Below, one piece after another: positions 45,939 through 54,552 of a DNA stretch of 64,000 nucleotides (the stretch's first letter is position 1; every line of letters begins with the position of its first letter). The DNA lies in the NCBI GenBank assembly GCA_017436845.1, contig JAFSCJ010000005.1, positions 1-64,000 on the forward strand, given 5' to 3'. The translations under genes and the position numbers were made by a program. The stretch comes from Muribaculaceae bacterium (GTDB taxonomy: Bacteria > Bacteroidota > Bacteroidia > Bacteroidales > Muribaculaceae). The notes under the pieces were generated by a model that made no database searches, was not told the DNA's origin, and saw only the letters and a list, made by a program, of their open reading frames with translations.

Positions 45939-46412
45939 TTACTCTTTACAATTCCCCTTGTAAAGAAGTATGTTATCGACAGAATGAGTAACGATAAAAG
46001 GGGTAGATTGGCGTCGAGGACGAGGACTGAGATAAAAGTAAAATGATAGCTGTTTGTCCCAAGAAGGGATGTGCAACAAACGTGTTTCGCCGGCAGGGAT
46101 TGTACACTCGATGGTATTTGTTGCTGTGTGCAATTGACGTCCCTATAGGTCGTAATAGTTGAATGTTACAGTGACAGCTTTTATCGTGCGACTATAGAGA
46201 TTGGTAACAAAGAATGACTCGCGACGCGAAGTGAGCGGTTTGTCATATCCTGTAACTTTGATTTTTGTTGTGTCAGGTGCAATGGTATCACATTCCGTTG
46301 TAACTATCTCGATATTGGATGGTTTTACTTTTAATCGTTTGCGAGTCGTCTGTTCCGCCAAGAGAGTGGAGCAGAAAACTGTCAATAAGAGCATGATTAT
46401 CAGTCGGCACAT
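45939..46412 (-). pseudogene. Small exported protein gene interrupted by an in-frame amber codon
   Basis: From ATG 46412 (signal-peptide-like MCRLIIMLLLTVFC) a frame runs to TAG at 46145-46143 after FNYYDL, then continues in the same frame with GRQLHTATNTIECTIPAGETRLLHIPSWD to TAA at 45941-45939, giving about 157 positions in all. The second part has no start of its own. The sequence CTA TAG GGA would be restored by one base change (for example CAG, Gln). The full-length form looks like a small exported beta protein of unknown function. A single nonsense mutation, readthrough or assembly error are all possible. It follows the upstream gene after 2 nt. Confidence 0.7.
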
Positions 46413-46414
46413 GA

Positions 46415-47011
46415 TTATAGGTATCTTGGAGTGGGATTGTAGTCTATCTCGAGAGGGAAAATCTTGATACATCCATTCATATCTTCAGGTCGATTGTCTT
46501 GTGTCGATATAGAATAGCGGAACATGTATGGCACCATTCGCCATAGGTTGACTTTCACTCCTGTTTTATGCTCGACGAATGACAGACGACCTTCGTCGGA
46601 ATGTTTCAAGATGAATTTTTTGGGGGAACTCAGATGTAGTCCCCCATCAAAAGCGGTGTAGATGAGAGCGTCATAATACCCTTTCTTTGCCGAAGGTATC
46701 ATGTAACCCATCACTGTGCCGGGACGCACAGAGAGTCGGGGTGATTGTATAACTACTAAACGGTAGCGTGTAGCACCATCATCGCGGTAATTATCAGGGA
46801 TAAAACGTTCTATAACGACTTGTGCACCATCGGTGGGGAATTGCCAAATTCCCTCTATATTGTCAAGTGGCATCGATTGCAGGCGTGTCTCGACATTGCC
46901 TCGCTCGTAGCTATTAAGCCGTTCCGATGTCAATGGGATGTCATCAAGATTAAATGCCAATAGGCTTAATCCATATAGCAACGCACATATCAACATTCCA
47001 CACCGAATCAT
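46415..47011 (-). CDS. Hypothetical exported protein, 198 residues
   Basis: A signal-peptide-like N-terminus (MIRCGMLICALLYGLSLLAF) precedes a mostly beta domain with GIWQFPTDGAQVVIERF, RYRLVVIQSPRLSVRPGTVMGYM and RLSFVEHKTGVKVNLWRMVPYMFR. I do not recognise a named family. It lies between the DUF3078 gene (12-nt gap) and the amber-interrupted gene (2-nt gap) and is probably co-transcribed with both. Confidence 0.75.
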   Translation of the reverse strand: MIRCGMLICALLYGLSLLAFNLDDIPLTSERLNSYERGNVETRLQSMPLDNIEGIWQFPTDGAQVVIERFIPDNYRDDGATRYRLVVIQSPRLSVRPGTVMGYMIPSAKKGYYDALIYTAFDGGLHLSSPKKFILKHSDEGRLSFVEHKTGVKVNLWRMVPYMFRYSISTQDNRPEDMNGCIKIFPLEIDYNPTPRYL

Positions 47012-47023
47012 GTCAGAAAAGTA

Positions 47024-48451
47024 TTATATTGTGCTGAACTTATAATTGAACCCGAAACTTAGTATTTCCTTCATTTGCCAATCTTTCCATGACGCATTAG
47101 GTACATGGGTAGATCCTGAGTCGTAACGCAAATGAACAAATATCTGTGTTGACAAGAAGCGGTTGATATCAAAACTTAATCGATGCTCCCAATCACCTTG
47201 CACATACTCGTAGTTGGAGAAGAGGAATAGGCGTGAGGTGTAGGTGATATTATACATGAGTTTCCATGTCAATTTTCCTTCGGCACTCGAACCGAACTGG
47301 TGAGCCGTTGTCTTACCTTCGTCAATACCAAATGCGGTCTCGTCCATCCTGTCATTGGTACATATTTTAAGGTTATAGGACAATGGCGCAATAGAAACAT
47401 CAAACGAAAGTTTCTTTTTATCATTGGTATAACTGTAGGTCATACCAAGCCCTATGTTCAACTCAGCAGGCGAAAGGAATGATGCTTGTAAATCGTTGGA
47501 GTTTTTCTTGTAGCCGTTGAATAGCTGAGTTTTAAAATCGGCAGTTACTGAATAGTACCAACTTTTAGCTGCTTTCAAACCAAACTTGCTGTTTATGCGG
47601 AATATATCCTCACTGATGCTGTAATTGCGTAATGAGTCATCGGGTGCACTATACACGCCTAATTTGTATTGTACGGTTGTATCAAATAGGAGATTGGGAT
47701 AGAACGTTTGATTTAATTTCACATTGTAAATTGCATTGGCAATCATGTTCAAGTTATTGTTACCTCCTTGATACCAATTGGGAGAAATGTAGGCTTGAGA
47801 GAATTGCACCGAGCCATCAAACGAGCGCAACCAGTTGACACGCTTTACTTCGTTAACCTCTATCGTTTCTTCAACATCTTTTTTGTCTAAGTTTAGGTCT
47901 TTCACCACGATTGTTGATTTTGTTGGATCGACCACAGCTGTAAACTCTTTTGGTGGAGCCGGTAACGAATCGTAGTTATATTTTACTTGTCGAGGGTTAT
48001 TAATGATGTAGTTTTGTTTGATGCGTCTCATGCGTTTTGCCATATCCATTTCACGATTAATCCATGTCATTGCATCTTGCACCACACCGCTACCGCGCAT
48101 GTCCATAATATCAAAACTGTCCATCATTTCATATCCGGTAAATACCACAGGGCCAAAGAAGGTTGCGGGGATTTCAATTGGCGTGGGTTTGACATAATTT
48201 GCACGCGCGATAGAGTCTTCTCTGGCAATAGAGTCGGCTCTGAGTTTTTCACGCCAAGCAGCAATCAGACGTTTGCGCACTTGTCTGATAGAATCTTTGT
48301 ATTGTGTTGTTGCGTCTGCTGCAATGCTGTCGGCTGTGGTAATTCCAACAGCCTCAACAACTTCTGCTACAATCGAGTCTTGCGCCTCTTGAGCATTAAT
48401 ACTAAGTGTCAAACAGAATAAAAATAGCAACGACAAAATAATCTTATGCAT
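47024..48451 (-). CDS. DUF3078 outer-membrane protein
   Basis: A 475-residue protein with signal peptide ending SINAQE, a charged region to about residue 200, and a C-terminal beta-barrel-like half. The DUF3078 hallmark is SQAYISPNWYQGGNNNLNMIANAIYNVKLNQ, followed by alternating strands and a C-terminal FGFNYKFSTI. Function unknown; family members are predicted outer-membrane proteins in Bacteroidota. Fourth gene of the phoH operon, 24 nt after menG. Confidence 0.85.
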   Translation of the reverse strand: MHKIILSLLFLFCLTLSINAQEAQDSIVAEVVEAVGITTADSIAADATTQYKDSIRQVRKRLIAAWREKLRADSIAREDSIARANYVKPTPIEIPATFFGPVVFTGYEMMDSFDIMDMRGSGVVQDAMTWINREMDMAKRMRRIKQNYIINNPRQVKYNYDSLPAPPKEFTAVVDPTKSTIVVKDLNLDKKDVEETIEVNEVKRVNWLRSFDGSVQFSQAYISPNWYQGGNNNLNMIANAIYNVKLNQTFYPNLLFDTTVQYKLGVYSAPDDSLRNYSISEDIFRINSKFGLKAAKSWYYSVTADFKTQLFNGYKKNSNDLQASFLSPAELNIGLGMTYSYTNDKKKLSFDVSIAPLSYNLKICTNDRMDETAFGIDEGKTTAHQFGSSAEGKLTWKLMYNITYTSRLFLFSNYEYVQGDWEHRLSFDINRFLSTQIFVHLRYDSGSTHVPNASWKDWQMKEILSFGFNYKFSTI

Positions 48452-48475
48452 GTTTTTAATGTAGTTTTAAATCAG

Positions 48476-49216
48476 TTATAGTTTAAAAGCAGTGTAGATG
48501 GTGCATGTGCCAAATGTGAGTGGGCGATATTTGCAATCGGCAAACCCTGCATTTTGCATCAATGCAAGCATTTTATTTCCTTGTGGTACGGCAGCAATAC
48601 TCTCTGGCAGATAAGAGTAGGCTCTCACATCTTTTGACACGAGACGGCCAACGAATGGGATGATGTAGCGAGTGTAAAACTTATAAAGTGGTCGCACAAT
48701 GGGCGATGTGGGGGTAGAGAGTTCTATCACGCACAACATTCCACCTTTTTTTAGTGTTCGTAGCATTTCTTTGTAGCCTGCTTCAAGTCGTTCAAAGTTG
48801 CGCACACCATAGGCAACGGTGATGCAGTCAAAGGTGTCATCGGCAAAAGGCATAGCCAAGCAATCACCCTGTACCAACTCGATTTTGTCGCTCAAGCCAG
48901 CATCGTTGACCTTCTTACGCCCTACGATAATCATCCCTTCTGACAAGTCAATGCCGATAACTTTCTCAATGTTTAGCGTTTTTGCAAGTTTGATGGCAAG
49001 ATCGCCTGTGCCGGTAGCTACATCAAGAATAGTTTTAGGCGACTGTCGACTTATCATTTTAACTGCTTTGGCTCTCCACAATTTGTCGATGCCGAAAGTC
49101 ATGGCGCGGTTCATAAAATCATAGGCAGGTGCAATAGAATCAAACATCTCTTGCACCTGTTCTGTTTTACGGCGACTATCGTCGTAGGGATTTATTTTTT
49201 CGGCTTTAACCTCCAT
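48476..49216 (-). CDS. menG: Demethylmenaquinone methyltransferase
   Basis: A 246-residue SAM-dependent methyltransferase (UbiE/MenG family) for the last step of menaquinone synthesis. The SAM motif is LDVATGTGDLAIKLA and post-motif YGVRNFERL and LELS-like VIELSTPTSP are in place. The N-terminal MFDSIAPAYDFMNRAMTFGIDKLWR is characteristic. Its start codon follows the purC stop immediately. Bacteroidales use menaquinone, so MenG is the expected form. Confidence 0.94.
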   Translation of the reverse strand: MEVKAEKINPYDDSRRKTEQVQEMFDSIAPAYDFMNRAMTFGIDKLWRAKAVKMISRQSPKTILDVATGTGDLAIKLAKTLNIEKVIGIDLSEGMIIVGRKKVNDAGLSDKIELVQGDCLAMPFADDTFDCITVAYGVRNFERLEAGYKEMLRTLKKGGMLCVIELSTPTSPIVRPLYKFYTRYIIPFVGRLVSKDVRAYSYLPESIAAVPQGNKMLALMQNAGFADCKYRPLTFGTCTIYTAFKL

Positions 49217-50170
49217 TTATCGTTTAAGTGAAGCAAGACATGCTTTCACATTTGCATCAATGCGAGCAGCGAGGTCTTCTTCGGCTGGTTTTACAAAATC
49301 TTCGCCGGTGATGTGTTCGTAAAGTTCTTGGTAACGAGCCGATACACTATCGCAATATTCATCGGTCATTTCTGGCATTGTTTGTCCTTCTTTGCCCATG
49401 AAATTGTTGTCAATCAACCATTGACGCACAAACTCTTTTGATAATTGTTTTTGTGGCTCGCCGGCATTGAAACGCTCTTCATAACCTTCGGCATAGAAAT
49501 AGCGAGAAGAGTCAGGAGTGTGGATTTCATCGATAAGGATTACTTTACCATCACGTTTTCCAAACTCATATTTTGTATCAACAAGAATCAATCCTTTCTC
49601 AGCAGCGATTTCAGTACCGCGTTGGAACAAAGCGCGAGTATATTTCTCCATCACCACATAGTCTTCTTCAGCAACGATGCCTTGAGCAATTATTTCTTCG
49701 CGAGAGATGTTTTCATCGTGTCCTGCATCGGCTTTTGTTGTTGGGGTAATAATCGGTTCTGAAAAACGTTCGTTTTCACGCATTCCGTCGGGCAATTTAA
49801 CTCCACATATTTCACGACAACCTGCTTGATATTCACGCCATGCACTACCTGTGAGGTATCCGCGAATGATCATTTCCACTTTAAATCCTTCACATTTCAG
49901 TCCTACTGTTACCATTGGATCGGGAGTAGCGATTTTCCAGTTAGGGACAATATCAGCAGTAGCATCAAGGAATTTAGCTGCGATTTGATTAAGCATTTGA
50001 CCTTTGAACGGAATTCCTTTTGGAAGAATAACGTCAAAAGCTGAGATGCGGTCAGTTGCAATCATCACCATCAAATCATCGTCGATGTTATATACATCGC
50101 GCACCTTACCATGATATACACTCTTTTGTCCGGGGAAATTAAAATCGGTATTTACCAATGTTGTTGCCAT
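49217..50170 (-). CDS. purC: SAICAR synthase (phosphoribosylaminoimidazole-succinocarboxamide synthase)
   Basis: A 317-residue purine enzyme joining aspartate to CAIR with ATP. The N-terminal [31 protein letters not shown] and the later [13 protein letters not shown] segment are diagnostic; [30 protein letters not shown] contains the C-terminal active-site motif. It overlaps nothing and ends one base before menG. Upstream phoH is 17 nt away. Confidence 0.95.
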   Translation of the reverse strand: MATTLVNTDFNFPGQKSVYHGKVRDVYNIDDDLMVMIATDRISAFDVILPKGIPFKGQMLNQIAAKFLDATADIVPNWKIATPDPMVTVGLKCEGFKVEMIIRGYLTGSAWREYQAGCREICGVKLPDGMRENERFSEPIITPTTKADAGHDENISREEIIAQGIVAEEDYVVMEKYTRALFQRGTEIAAEKGLILVDTKYEFGKRDGKVILIDEIHTPDSSRYFYAEGYEERFNAGEPQKQLSKEFVRQWLIDNNFMGKEGQTMPEMTDEYCDSVSARYQELYEHITGEDFVKPAEEDLAARIDANVKACLASLKR

Positions 50171-50187
50171 AGTCTTATATTATTGTT

Positions 50188-51162
50188 TTAATTTTCAGTT
50201 TTCAATTCTTCGTTGTCATCTAATTTGCATTTGTCCCATTTTTCGTATGCTTCGACAATGCGTTGGACGAGTTGATGCCTTACAATATCCTTTTTACCAA
50301 ACTCGACTTTGCCTATTCCTTTTATCTCTTTCAACACTCTCAATGCTTGAACGAGTCCTGAAGTTGTGGAGCGTGGAAGGTCGATTTGAGTAACGTCGCC
50401 GGTAATAATCATTTTTGCATTCATTCCAAGGCGGGTTAAGAACATTTTTATCTGGTGGGTAGTGGTGTTTTGTGCCTCGTCAAGCACTATTACCGCGTCA
50501 TTGAGAGTGCGACCACGCATGAATGCCAATGGCGCAATCTGAATGACTTTTGTTTCCATATACTCTTTAAGTTTGACAGCAGGAATCATGTCCTCGAGCG
50601 CGTCATAGAGAGGTTGAAGATATGGGTCGATTTTATCTTTCATGTCGCCGGGTAAAAATCCGAGTTTTTCGCCCGCTTCTACTGCCGGTCGAGAAAGAAT
50701 GATTTTGCGCACTTCTCTATTTTTCAATGCTCTGACAGCAAGGGCTATTGCGACATAGGTTTTTCCTGTGCCAGCGGGACCGAGAGCAAATGTTAAGTCG
50801 TTTTCTTGAAATGTTTTTACCAGGAGTTGTTGATTTGGAGTGCGACCTGTGATGGGTTTGCCATTTACGCCATAAATTATCACGTCGTCCATCTTCAACT
50901 CGCGTGGAGTATCACCCTTTATTACATCAAGGATTACATCTTCGGTGAGCTTGTTGTACTTGACGCAGTATTCCTCAAGCTCTTTGATTTTTTTCTCAAA
51001 TTCAGCTGTTTCTTTGTCATCACCTATCACCTTTATCACAGAGCCACGTGCCGCCATGCGCAATTTTGGAAACAAATTGCGTATCAACTGCATATTGCTG
51101 TTGTTTACTCCATAAAAACTTACGGGATCGACATTATCGATGATTACGATGCGTTCTATCAT
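50188..51162 (-). CDS. phoH: PhoH-like ATPase
   Basis: A 324-residue P-loop ATPase. Walker A is ALGPAGTGKTYVAIA, Walker B VIVLDEAQN, with SRPAVEAGEKLGFLPGD between them and RGRTLNDAVIV. The N-terminal 100 residues form the usual PhoH leading domain (AARGSVIKVIGDDKET). PhoH proteins are linked to RNA metabolism and phosphate starvation; the exact role is unclear. It heads the operon phoH-purC-menG-DUF3078-two envelope proteins. Confidence 0.92.
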   Translation of the reverse strand: MIERIVIIDNVDPVSFYGVNNSNMQLIRNLFPKLRMAARGSVIKVIGDDKETAEFEKKIKELEEYCVKYNKLTEDVILDVIKGDTPRELKMDDVIIYGVNGKPITGRTPNQQLLVKTFQENDLTFALGPAGTGKTYVAIALAVRALKNREVRKIILSRPAVEAGEKLGFLPGDMKDKIDPYLQPLYDALEDMIPAVKLKEYMETKVIQIAPLAFMRGRTLNDAVIVLDEAQNTTTHQIKMFLTRLGMNAKMIITGDVTQIDLPRSTTSGLVQALRVLKEIKGIGKVEFGKKDIVRHQLVQRIVEAYEKWDKCKLDDNEELKTEN

Positions 51163-51184
51163 TCAGCTGAATTTATTTATTGTA

Positions 51185-51216
51185 CAAAGATAACACATTT
51201 AGTTTATAATGCACAA
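51185..51216 (-). promoter_or_regulatory. Promoter of the phoH operon
   Basis: Minus strand TTG (51216-51214), a 21-bp spacer, and TATCTTTG (51192-51185); start near 51179, 17 nt before the ATG. Confidence 0.55.
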
Positions 51217-51246
51217 CGCCCAAGCAGAAAATCCTGCTTAGGCGTT
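51215..51246 (-). terminator. Terminator of the DUF805 gene
   Basis: AACGCCCAAGCAG (51215-51227) pairs with CTGCTTAGGCGTT (51234-51246) with one mismatch; it lies 24 nt after the DUF805 stop. T tract weak. Confidence 0.6.
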
Positions 51247-51269
51247 AGCTTATTGATGTGATGAATTAA

Positions 51270-51602
51270 TTATGCTTTAGGATTAGCTCCGTATTTATTT
51301 TCACCTGCATGGCTATCTTGTGCCCAGAATACAATCAAAACGATTGCACCAATTAATGGGATTAAGGTTAATAGTTGCCACCAACCGCTTTTGCCAGTAT
51401 CATGAAGACGGCGTGCCCCAACTGCTAAGTTAGGTATAATAAGAGCTATGCTGATAATCCAGCCAATTACAGGAATCCATCCTAAAATTAATCCTACAAT
51501 AAATGTAAATAGCCACCAAAACCAGAATTCAGAGCGACGAGCGCGACCATTAAAGTCAGCATACTTAGAGAAGCATGTCTTAATTGCTGTAATAAAATCC
51601 AT
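51270..51602 (-). CDS. DUF805 family membrane protein
   Basis: A 110-residue inner-membrane protein with three or four helices. FNGRARRSEFWFWWLF near the N-terminus and the LAVGARRLHDTGKSGWWQLL loop are characteristic of DUF805. The function is unknown. It is monocistronic, with its own promoter and terminator. Confidence 0.9.
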   Translation of the reverse strand: MDFITAIKTCFSKYADFNGRARRSEFWFWWLFTFIVGLILGWIPVIGWIISIALIIPNLAVGARRLHDTGKSGWWQLLTLIPLIGAIVLIVFWAQDSHAGENKYGANPKA

Positions 51603-51634
51603 AATAATTAAATTTTAGTAAATGAGTTATAATA

Positions 51635-51664
51635 CAAAGATATATAATATTTTTCAATTTGCAA
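51635..51664 (-). promoter_or_regulatory. Promoter of the DUF805 gene
   Basis: Minus strand TTG (51664-51662), 19-bp spacer, TATCTTTG (51642-51635). It overlaps the divergent promoter region of the esterase gene. Confidence 0.6.
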
Positions 51665-51675
51665 TTTATTTTCAC

Positions 51676-51683
51676 TATCTTCG
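51676..51683 (+). promoter_or_regulatory. Candidate -7 box of the esterase gene
   Basis: TATCTTCG differs by one base from TATCTTTG, 21 nt before the ATG at 51705. Confidence 0.45.
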
Positions 51684-51704
51684 CACAAATAAATTTTTAC
51701 AATT

Positions 51705-52547
51705 ATGAATTTACGATTTTTTGCCACGTTATTTGCAATCTTGTTTACAAGTTTCGGCTTCTGTATTGATGCCCAAACTGTGCAAGTAGATACTATCAAT
51801 GTTCCTGCAACTTATATTGAGTCGCCAATGCGTTGCTCGATAATTCTTCCGGAACAATATTTTGAAGACGATGATAGCACTCGTTATCCTGTTGTCTATC
51901 TTATACATGGTTATGACGGAGATTATTCTTCATGGTTGAAACTCACTGAGCCTCAGCTTGACAGTTTGGCTACGGAATATAATATGATATTTGTGTGTCC
52001 CGATGGTCGAGATAGTTGGTATTGGGATTCTCCTGTTATTCCTGAACTTCAAATGGAATCATTTATTACCAAAGAACTTGTTCCGTTTATAGACAAAAAC
52101 TATCGCACTATTCCTGTAGCTGAAAAGCGTGCAATTACAGGATTTAGCATGGGAGGTCATGGTAGTTTGTGGCTTGCAATGCGTCACCCCGACTTGTTTA
52201 AATCATGTGGCAGCATGAGTGGTGGGGTGAATATCAATAAACCCAAATGGGCTAAATCTTGGAAGATGGCAACCCGCATAGGTACACAAGAGGAGTATCC
52301 ACAACGTTGGGTTGACTATACAGTAATCAACCTTGTTCCAAAACTAAAACCTAACGAACTGAATATCGTGGTTGATTGCGGTGTCGATGATTTCTTTATT
52401 GGCGTAAATCGTGAACTTCACGAGGAATTACTCAAATATAATATCCCTCATGACTACACCGAGCGCCCCGGTCGACACACTCATCCTTATTGGCGCAACT
52501 CGCTCCGTCATCACCTGCTTTATTTCCACGAAATATTCAATAAATAA
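51705..52547 (+). CDS. Secreted alpha/beta-hydrolase esterase (esterase D / feruloyl esterase-like)
   Basis: A 280-residue hydrolase with a signal peptide ending near CIDAQT. The nucleophile Ser is in GFSMGGHGS, the acid in DCGVDDFFIG and the catalytic His in RPGRHTHPYW. YPVVYLIHGYDGDYSSW holds the oxyanion-hole region. Similar proteins cleave acetyl or feruloyl esters from plant polysaccharide. Location is periplasmic or extracellular; no T9SS C-terminal domain. Single gene, with DUF805 divergent. Confidence 0.88.
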   Translation: MNLRFFATLFAILFTSFGFCIDAQTVQVDTINVPATYIESPMRCSIILPEQYFEDDDSTRYPVVYLIHGYDGDYSSWLKLTEPQLDSLATEYNMIFVCPDGRDSWYWDSPVIPELQMESFITKELVPFIDKNYRTIPVAEKRAITGFSMGGHGSLWLAMRHPDLFKSCGSMSGGVNINKPKWAKSWKMATRIGTQEEYPQRWVDYTVINLVPKLKPNELNIVVDCGVDDFFIGVNRELHEELLKYNIPHDYTERPGRHTHPYWRNSLRHHLLYFHEIFNK

Positions 52548-52581
52548 ACTGAGCTACAGCAAAACAATATTTTTTACTTTA

Positions 52582-53235
52582 TCAACTCTCAATTCTTAAC
52601 TCCCCCTTCGTTCCAAGGTGGAGTTTTACCACATCCATAGAAACAAGATTTATCAGAGTTTCCTCCGCCGAAGCACGAGGCATGTGAGCAGCCCGATAAT
52701 ACTCCTCAAGAGTTATCGCGCCACGCTCTTCTATTATTGAGAGCAGGCGGCTATCAGCATCTGACATGCTGATTATCCCCCCTTTGTTTTGTTGCCTACG
52801 ACGCCACGTTTTCACCATTATATCAGGAGCCAATATATTCTCATCTTTCACACGATAATAAGCACGCCACGAACCGTCAGGCTCTTGCGACATCACCGGA
52901 CGACGTGCCGACTTAGCAATCTCCACACGTATTACCACCGCTCCACCTTCCGTTTTGAAAGCCGCTATGTCAGGCGATTGTACCGGTCGGCAATACATCT
53001 GTGCTGCTTGCTCAATCATGTAAATATCCTCTTCATTGCGCACCCCTGCTATATTTCCGTTATCCTTAACGCCAATAAGCAGTCGCCCGCCATCATTGTT
53101 GGCAAATGCCGACAGACTGCGAGCTATCTTGCGAGCATCAGAGATGGCAAATTTAAAATCCTGATGTTCATGTTCGCCCTCCTCGATAAGACGCTCTATA
53201 TAGAATTTCCCCCTTATTGCTTTTATATCTTTCAC
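52582..53235 (-). CDS. AlbA_2 (Schlafen-like) domain protein
   Basis: A 217-residue protein with an AlbA_2 domain in residues 14-140 (HEHQDFKFAI, RSLSAFANNDGGRLLIGVKDNGNIAGV). AlbA_2 domains are linked to nucleic-acid binding and are related to Schlafen proteins. The C-terminal third (SDADSRLLSIIEERGAITLEEYYRAAHM) looks like a winged helix. It follows luxS after 12 nt on the same strand. A transcription regulator or RNA-binding role is possible; not demonstrated. Confidence 0.82.
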   Translation of the reverse strand: MKDIKAIRGKFYIERLIEEGEHEHQDFKFAISDARKIARSLSAFANNDGGRLLIGVKDNGNIAGVRNEEDIYMIEQAAQMYCRPVQSPDIAAFKTEGGAVVIRVEIAKSARRPVMSQEPDGSWRAYYRVKDENILAPDIMVKTWRRRQQNKGGIISMSDADSRLLSIIEERGAITLEEYYRAAHMPRASAEETLINLVSMDVVKLHLGTKGELRIES

Positions 53236-53247
53236 TACACCAAATTA

Positions 53248-53730
53248 TTATTCAGGATAGACAAGTTGTTGAGATGTTATACACTCAAGTACCTCCGTTA
53301 GATAGCGACCTGCAGCCTTTTTTGCCCCAACAAGATCCATATAGGTGTAATTCCCACAATCGCGAGCTGTAGCCCCGGGAATCTCGCCCTCAAAATCAGC
53401 AATAAACCTAAATGTTTCCTGCATCAACGGCAATATATCAGTCGATGTCAAATCACCATTTACCAATAGATAATTTCCTGTGTGACACCCCATGGGCCCC
53501 CAATAGATGATGCGTTCCTTCCATTGTGGATGATTACGCAAAAAAGTAGCGGCAAGATGCTCAATGGCATGCAACGCCTCGCCCGACAATGCCGGCTGAC
53601 GATTAGGCTCCGTCATGCGTATATCAAACGTTGTTACCACATCGCCCGACGCCGTAACATCGCGACGCGACACATATATCCCACGCAACAGCGTGAGGTG
53701 ATTGACCGTAAAACTTGCTATCTTTTCCAT
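53248..53730 (-). CDS. luxS: S-ribosylhomocysteine lyase
   Basis: A 160-residue LuxS that splits S-ribosylhomocysteine into homocysteine and DPD, the AI-2 precursor. Metal ligands are His54 and His58 in HAIEH, and Cys in ARDCGNY. The active-site Cys sits in GPMGCHTG. Start 53730 is preferred to 53733 (MM) because the zinc His then fall at the canonical positions 54 and 58. It starts 7 nt after the mtnN stop, which supplies its substrate. Confidence 0.96.
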   Translation of the reverse strand: MEKIASFTVNHLTLLRGIYVSRRDVTASGDVVTTFDIRMTEPNRQPALSGEALHAIEHLAATFLRNHPQWKERIIYWGPMGCHTGNYLLVNGDLTSTDILPLMQETFRFIADFEGEIPGATARDCGNYTYMDLVGAKKAAGRYLTEVLECITSQQLVYPE

Positions 53731-53737
53731 CACTATA

Positions 53738-54418
53738 TCATATTGATGTTACCACCATTTTCAAAGCCTCAAACGTGTGCTTGGGTGCATCGTCCCAGAA
53801 ATTTTCATATTGGGCGATATTGTCCTCTCCTCCGGGAGTGTCGCTGATGACTCGCACACAGAAAAACAACACATTTTTCAAATAGCACACCTGTGCTATT
53901 GATGCCGACTCCATATCCACTGCCATCACATCGGGATGCACTCTCTTTATGCGCTCAACCTCCTCTACCTTTGACACAAATATATCTCCGGAACAAATTA
54001 AGCCATGCTTGATGCGTGGATTATCATTTAGACAAGGTAATACCGAAACCTCAGGCACCGATGTAAAATAGCGAGGACAGCCTGCAGCATCGCCCCACTG
54101 TGTTCCCGGACCACACCACACATCATGATAAGCCACTCGATCGCCCACTACAACATCAAGTATTCCGGCTCCACCACCGGCACCACCTGCGACACCGGTA
54201 TTTATTATCATATCGGGGTGAAAATTTTCAATCATTGTCAACGTCCCTATTGCTGCATTCACTTTACCTATGCCACATTGCATGGCAACCACTTCATGTA
54301 TTCCTATCTTCCCGGAATGAAATGCTATATCATTTAGTGTGATTGTCGAATGATTTTCTATAAGAGGCAACAACAGATTTAACTCTTTGCCCATCGCAAC
54401 TATTATTCCTATTTTCAT
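53738..54418 (-). CDS. mtnN: 5'-methylthioadenosine/S-adenosylhomocysteine nucleosidase
   Basis: A 226-residue nucleosidase of the activated methyl cycle. It releases adenine from SAH and MTA, giving S-ribosylhomocysteine for LuxS. Landmarks are MKIGIIVAMGKELNLLLPL, GVAGGAGGGAGI, VDMESASIAQVCY with the catalytic Glu, and VISDTPGG with the catalytic Asp. The ATG at 54418 is chosen over 54427 because it leaves a leader of about 16 nt after the predicted transcription start. First gene of mtnN-luxS-AlbA_2. Confidence 0.92.
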   Translation of the reverse strand: MKIGIIVAMGKELNLLLPLIENHSTITLNDIAFHSGKIGIHEVVAMQCGIGKVNAAIGTLTMIENFHPDMIINTGVAGGAGGGAGILDVVVGDRVAYHDVWCGPGTQWGDAAGCPRYFTSVPEVSVLPCLNDNPRIKHGLICSGDIFVSKVEEVERIKRVHPDVMAVDMESASIAQVCYLKNVLFFCVRVISDTPGGEDNIAQYENFWDDAPKHTFEALKMVVTSI

Positions 54419-54439
54419 AATCGTCATTTATTATATCCA

Positions 54440-54447
54440 CAAAGATA
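54440..54447 (-). promoter_or_regulatory. -7 box of the mtnN-luxS operon
   Basis: Minus strand TATCTTTG, perfect match; transcription start near 54434. Confidence 0.55.
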
Positions 54448-54463
54448 CAAAGGAAAGTGGAAA

Positions 54464-54501
54464 AATGAAAAAAGATTGGGCTCGCTTCTCAGCGAGCCCA
54501 A
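54464..54501 (-). terminator. Terminator of the large T9SS cargo gene
   Basis: TTGGGCTCGCT (54476-54486) pairs exactly with AGCGAGCCCAA (54491-54501); on the minus strand it is followed by a T tract (six Ts). It lies between the cargo gene and the mtnN promoter. Confidence 0.85.
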
Positions 54502-54552
54502 CCCTACTACTACTTTATAACTAAATATCAAATAATTAATATATAAAAACTA

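Noticed and set aside
45939-46133. Separate 64-residue gene after the amber codon
   Set aside because: It shares the frame of the upstream part and has no RBS or signal of its own; treated as the 3' half of the interrupted gene.
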